The position numbers and the translations under genes were made by a program. The notes under the pieces are model-generated. The model saw only the letters and a list, made by a program, of their open reading frames with translations. It was not told the DNA's origin and did no database searches. This document shows, piece after piece, positions 17,886-21,737 of a stretch of DNA of 21,737 nucleotides. The stretch's first letter is position 1. Each line of letters starts with the position of its first letter. The stretch is from Ophiothrix spiculata. Taxonomy: Eukaryota > Echinodermata > Ophiuroidea > Amphilepidida > Ophiotrichidae. The stretch lies in NCBI GenBank assembly GCA_000969725.1, contig JXSR01S034032.1; one strand, 5' to 3'.

Positions 17886-19614
17886 AGGTTTTTGCTTGCA
17901 TCTGTAACAGTGGCCCGCAAAGTGGTTCCTTCTCTCTCATGTGAGGAAGTCAGCTGATATTGTCGGGGAATTTTTCAGCATTATTTATTGATATCAGTCC
18001 GTTTATGCCTTGGAACCCAGGGTCAAAAGAGGCAACTGACAGGTGCATATCTATGATGCTTGGCTTATGTTGATTGGAAAAATGGATTTGAACTAAATTG
18101 TTGCAACTCAAGAAGTCTATCATGGGTAGATCCAGGTTGAACATTGGTTTGGATATGTCTAGATGGTCTGGAGAGGGCTGGACACTTATACTGAAAATGT
18201 ACCGATACACAAAATGATGTTCAGCATCCTTAAATATTGTCCCTTTTTTTGGTAGAAAGTTTAATAAAATCTTGGTAGTCACAAAATAATGAAAAACAAA
18301 ATTTTCCTGTATTCTTGAGAGCATCCTCTTTTTGAAACTCAGACTTCAGGTACCTTTACAACAGACATTCTGTTTGTGCTTGGTGAACTTCAGCTCAGCA
18401 TAGGCTGCTCAGCTGTACTGAATGCATGGACACTTTATATCAATTGCATCGATAGAGATTAATGATACAAATGCCCTAAATTCCTGCCGATTAATCTGAT
18501 ATCAACAATCCCTTTGTATTCATTCAAATTTATGATCTAAATGCAATAATCCATTGTAATGTGTATAACAGATATGGTAATACAGACACATATCAATCCA
18601 ATACAGTTGCATATAATTATGATATAATATAATATGTCAGCTTTTGACCATCATTTTGATAAAATGAAATAGAGACAATTGAAAAACAAGATCAAAGGTT
18701 GTTTCAGGTCAAATATCACAACTGTTGAAAAAGTTTAGGGACAGCTCGCCATTTGACGGCTCCTTTCTCTGACAGCTCGCTACACTGAATTGTAATTTAG
18801 GCAATTTTATCACAATTAATTGAAATAATAGACCCTGTGGATCACCCCATCACGTAATATATGCGTGTCAATTAGTCACGATTCACAGACATCATGTAAC
18901 ACAATTCTTGGCCTCATTCTGAATTACGATACTCTATCAGCTGCGAAAATAAATGCCAATAGGAATGGTCTTTATCGGATTTGATATCAAAATTTAAATT
19001 TTATAACCAGATCTACAGATATTTCAAACTAGTATACATGAGCCTGATAGTGGTGTAACAATGCAGTTTATATTGCTAACATAATTTTGTAGTGTAGAGC
19101 CATGTAGATTATGAGCTCATCTTTGCGTATTTTGTATGCATGATGTATTAACCAGTAATTAACTCGGGTCAGGTGCTTTAATGATATACATGAACCAAGG
19201 ATCAGGATGTTCAGATTTGTAGCTTCATTTTTTTTTCATTTGTGCACAAAATGAACACCTTGACAGTAATGGTTTATTTTTTGTGCAGGATGCACATGTA
19301 TGATGGCAATTTGTTTGCACAAAATTTGTGAACGTGTTAGTTCTTAGACCTTTTTGTTATCCAACAAAGATGATGGTATTTATTCTCATCTTGTGACTTA
19401 ACGAAAACTAATAAAAGAAAAAATGCTAGTAAGTCTCATGACACAAGAACACAGAAGACAAAACAATAAATTGAAATGAATCTTCATATCAAGATCATTG
19501 AGCAATTTAGTAATTTGTAACTGGTGATGATTGTAGGCATTTTGCTTTAAAGCATCTCTCTAAGAGGTGTATTTTTAAAGGGGGTAGGGGTTAGGGTTAA
19601 TTGTAACAAAGAGT
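17886..19614. other. Long intron-like interval, no gene seen
   Basis: The largest open frame (17950-18324, minus) lacks any recognisable domain. GACAGCTCGC is repeated at about 18741 and 18770. A telomere-like GGGGTTAGGGTTAA sits at about 19587-19600, just left of the MITE. Otherwise AT-rich unique-looking sequence. Confidence 0.45.
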
Positions 19615-19622
19615 GTGTGAAC

Positions 19623-20026
19623 CAAGGAATTTTTATAGGGGAACCGATATTCTCCTCCATCTTGTGTCGCTCATGGAGCAGAGTTATTGTACCTCTGGAT
19701 ATATTCGGAGTTTGGCCCGATATCCAGGCAGATCGCGTAAATCTGTACTTGACGCATATACAGCGTGTGCATTTTGTTTCACGCGCAAACCATGTCTGCG
19801 TTTCAAGTAGCATGTATTGCGTCTTGCTCTGATCAAAGTATGCCAACTTTCATGCTAATCCGTTGCGAAGACCTTCGAAGTGTGGCACGCGGAGCCATAA
19901 AATGCCGGATGTACAAGAACTCACCCTCCATGAGCAACAATCCAAGATGGCTGCCGTCGCATAGGATTTACACGGCGGTGAAATCAAAATGGCGGAGAGT
20001 ATCGGTTCCCCTATCAAAAATCCTTG
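19623..20026 (+). mobile_element. hAT MITE family C, copy 2 (404 bp)
   Basis: Aligns along its whole length with the reverse complement of 12112-12514: shared blocks include GTCGCTCATGGAGCAGAGTT, GATATCCAGGCAGATCGCGT, GTGCATTTTGTTTCACGCGC, GCACGCGGAGCC and ATAGGATTTACACGGCGG. The inverted ends are CAAGGA.TTTT.ATAGGGGA-like and shared through AACCGATA. Flanking 8-mers are GTGTGAAC (19615-19622) and GAGTGAAC (20027-20034), 7 of 8 identical, again hAT-like. It is more diverged at its ends than copy 1, so probably older. No transposase ORF. Confidence 0.9.
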
Positions 20027-20034
20027 GAGTGAAC

Positions 20035-20463
20035 TCTGTTTTAAGTACTAGGGGGAAGTGATAGCTTTTATTCTTTAGCATCAGATGATCAGATACAACT
20101 GGTAGCTTCTGGTTTGGCAACTCCACTGTTGATGTTGGACAAACCAAACAACAATTTCATCGGTAACATAAATATTGAAATCTTCACCAAATGTTAAATC
20201 CCATGATCCATAATTATAAATTAATTTAAAAGTTTACTTTGGCAGGAATGGTGACCATAAGAGCAAAATATACAGTAGAAAAAGGAAGCTGTCAGTGATA
20301 TTAAAATTAACTTTTTCATCAGGCAGAGCCCCATTTGGAAACTTGGACTCTCATGTAATGTATGTGTTTTGCATGACATCTCAGATATAATGAATTAAGG
20401 ATATAATTTCAGCATTAATTCTTACCAAATTTGACCAATACCAGCTCTTGATTTGATAATTAG
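20035..20463. other. Interval between MITE and exon, probable intron or 5' flank
   Basis: AT-rich, with stops in all frames. An AG-bounded mini-open segment after TTTACTTTGGCAG (about 20246) was considered and not accepted as an exon. The end shows a weak acceptor-like stretch before the downstream coding segment. Confidence 0.4.
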
Positions 20464-20668
20464 GATGGAGGAATATGCATATAATGATGAGTTTGATGAG
20501 GATGACTTTGAGGAGGAGGGTGATGTTGAGGATGCTGCTGCAGAATATGTTGAGGGATCTGGGGAATATGTTGAAGATTCAGCGAAAAAGATGGTGGAAG
20601 CCTTGGAATATGTGAAAGAGTCTACAAAATATGTTGAAACTGATGAGTATGAACTGGTCTATGCACGA
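20464..20668 (+). CDS. Probable coding exon with acidic head and 7-residue repeats
   Basis: An open segment starting near ATG at 20465-20467 (context AGGATGG, purine at -3 and G at +4) runs to a strong donor CGA|GTAAGTTTT (GT at 20669-20670), leaving on a codon boundary. It encodes 68 residues. The first ~22 are very acidic (NDEFDEDDFEEEGDVED). Residues 27-61 are five heptads of the type (E/K)YVEXXX, from a 21-bp tandem repeat at 20543-20647. The exon is either a first coding exon using this ATG, or an internal exon with acceptor at 20463/20464 or 20444/20445. In both acceptor options its phase is incompatible with direct joining to the exon at 14992-15281. Product unrecognised; acidic, likely disordered then helical. 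Confidence 0.55.
20543..20647 (+). repeat. Coding minisatellite: five 21-bp units
   Basis: Units start at 20543, 20564, 20585, 20606 and 20627. Four begin (G/A)AATATGT, encoding EYV or KYV; the third is diverged (KKMVEAL). The period is exactly seven codons, so unit gain or loss keeps frame. Confidence 0.85.
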
Positions 20669-21156
20669 GTAAGTTTTTACTAAAAATGAACAATTCCCTG
20701 ATCAAGAGTCTAGATACAAGTATGAATACACTATGTTCGTTGGAGCTTGTGCTGTCTTGTGTTGAATTGGGTATAGAAAAACATGCATTTTTCTCTCTTC
20801 TCTTAGTTAAGGAATCTGTTCGGGGTTAATTAAAAGTCACATATATTTTTTCACTGTTGCTTATCTCAAATGATAAATTTCTCGTCAAAAAGACAGGCGG
20901 ACGAATAGCTTGCTAGGTACATATGTGGGATGCTCTGGCAAAATGAGAGGAAAGTCGCGAATGCACATTTTAAATAAATGGCCTCTAAGTAAAAAGAGGG
21001 TGAAAAAGTCAAATTTCGTTTTTCGACATAAAACGCATCCATGCATGAGTGTTCACCAATAAGTGAAGTTTCGAAGGTCAACTTTGCCGGGAAGTGCAAT
21101 TATTCACGGTTAATTGATTGCACGTTGCTATTATACACTGTAGTAATCAAGGTTGG
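20669..21156. other. Probable intron sequence after the donor, no gene seen
   Basis: Begins with GTAAGTTTTT. The minus-strand open frame at 20866-21099 has no recognisable domain. No repeat recognised. Confidence 0.4.
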
Positions 21157-21230
21157 CATGATTTAAATCATGATTTAAATCATGATTTAAATCAAATGAT
21201 TTTTTTAAAAAAATCATTGATTTAAATCAA
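21157..21230. repeat. ATGATTTAAATC tandem palindromic repeat and hairpin
   Basis: CATGATTTAAAT is repeated three times with a 12-bp period (21157-21192). TGATTTAAATCAAATGATTT and its near-exact inverse then form a hairpin around the T7/A7 junction at about 21201-21213. TGATTTAAA-type motifs recur at about 21600-21620, which could be the opposite end or another copy of the same element. Probably the terminus of an AT-rich DNA element. Confidence 0.7.
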
Positions 21231-21737
21231 GATTTTAGATTTTCTTGATTTTTTCACTTTCTTATCAGAATTTTCAATATATTTTCCCCAGCATTCATAC
21301 AGCTTATAGTTTTGTTCATTTCCAATGTAAATTTGGCCCATCAACCCTCACCAAGGTAGCATTTCAATATTACAACGTGATTTATACAGTCGGCAAATGT
21401 GTAATAATTCACGCAGCAAAATTCATATATTGATTTTTTGTTTTAAATGATCATTGCCCAATCCTGGGTCAATAATTTGAATCATTTACACTTTTTTGAA
21501 GATCAGAAACAGTTGATGTTCACATTGAAAGTGTAACACAAGGAGGTGTATAAATCCTCAATTTTTTTTTTTTAAATAGATTAATATCAAAAAATTTTAT
21601 TGATTTAAAACACAGTGATTTTTTTATTTATTTTTTAAGGTTGTGATTTGTTTTCACAACCTTCAATCAATTACAGATTTAAATAATGTTTTAAAGTGTG
21701 ACAACATAAATCAATGAAATCAAAAAGAAAAATGATT
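21231..21737. other. AT-rich tail of the window, possibly interior of the palindromic element
   Basis: No gene. T runs at about 21560-21575, a TTGATTTAAAACACAGTGAT segment at about 21599 and GGTTGTGATTTG...CACAACCTTC at about 21639-21664 give further inverted matches (AAGGTTGTGA with TCACAACCTT). The region may be interior of an element whose right end is outside the window. Confidence 0.45.

Noticed and set aside
20247..20300. Small exon after TTTACTTTGGCAG
   Set aside because: Very short open segment (about 16 codons) with a poor GTGATA donor; no independent support.

Overview
This is AT-rich eukaryotic DNA with no prokaryote-style gene organisation: no operons, no long intact ORFs, and two plausible coding pieces flanked by splice-like signals. 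The deuterostome or other marine-invertebrate flavour (non-LTR retrotransposon remnants, tRNA-derived SINEs, abundant hAT-type and other non-autonomous DNA transposons, and over-used palindromes TAGGCCTA and TACATGTA) makes an echinoderm-like animal my best guess. That is inference; no single-copy gene was recognised that would fix the species.

Layout. 1-3.2 kb: two diverged copies of a ~200 bp dispersed repeat (about 40-260 and 2962-3165) bracket a probable small hAT-like MITE (374-758) and a clear 1.3 kb non-autonomous hAT element (903-2211, 8-bp target duplication TACACTAA). 3.57-4.84 kb: GC-rich, frameshifted, 5'-truncated reverse transcriptase of a non-LTR retrotransposon on the minus strand. 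5.96-6.84 kb: a minisatellite of six ~110-130 bp units, some carrying a DR1-like nuclear-receptor motif, followed by a GGAC simple repeat. 7.26-7.72 kb: a 442 bp MITE with perfect terminal inverted repeats. 8.94-9.51 kb: two tandem tRNA-derived SINE copies on the minus strand. 10.0-10.3 kb: a dispersed repeat flanked by 37-bp direct repeats. 11.76-11.93 kb: a near-perfect 169 bp foldback. 12.11-12.51 and 19.62-20.03 kb: two copies, in opposite orientation, of one 403/404 bp hAT MITE family, each with an 8-bp target duplication. 14.4-14.7 kb: a strikingly T-depleted tract.

Host coding content is limited to a 290 bp probable internal exon (14992-15281) and a 205 bp acidic probable exon (20464-20668) that encodes five 7-residue repeats from a 21-bp tandem repeat. 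Both are on the plus strand with GTAAGTTTT donors. Their phases do not allow direct joining, so they are either two exons of one gene with something between or beyond them, or parts of two genes. Neither product was recognised. Between them (15.3-20.4 kb) lie a 95-bp tandem duplication, a SINE flanked by long direct repeats, a second LINE fragment and one of the twin MITEs, consistent with intron sequence. At the right edge an AT-rich palindromic repeat (from 21157) probably starts another element that runs out of the window.

No new multi-gene system is visible. The interesting content is the mobile-element biology: paired MITEs, duplication of a transposon end, a receptor-motif minisatellite, a hairpin with microRNA-precursor-like geometry, and a coding minisatellite.
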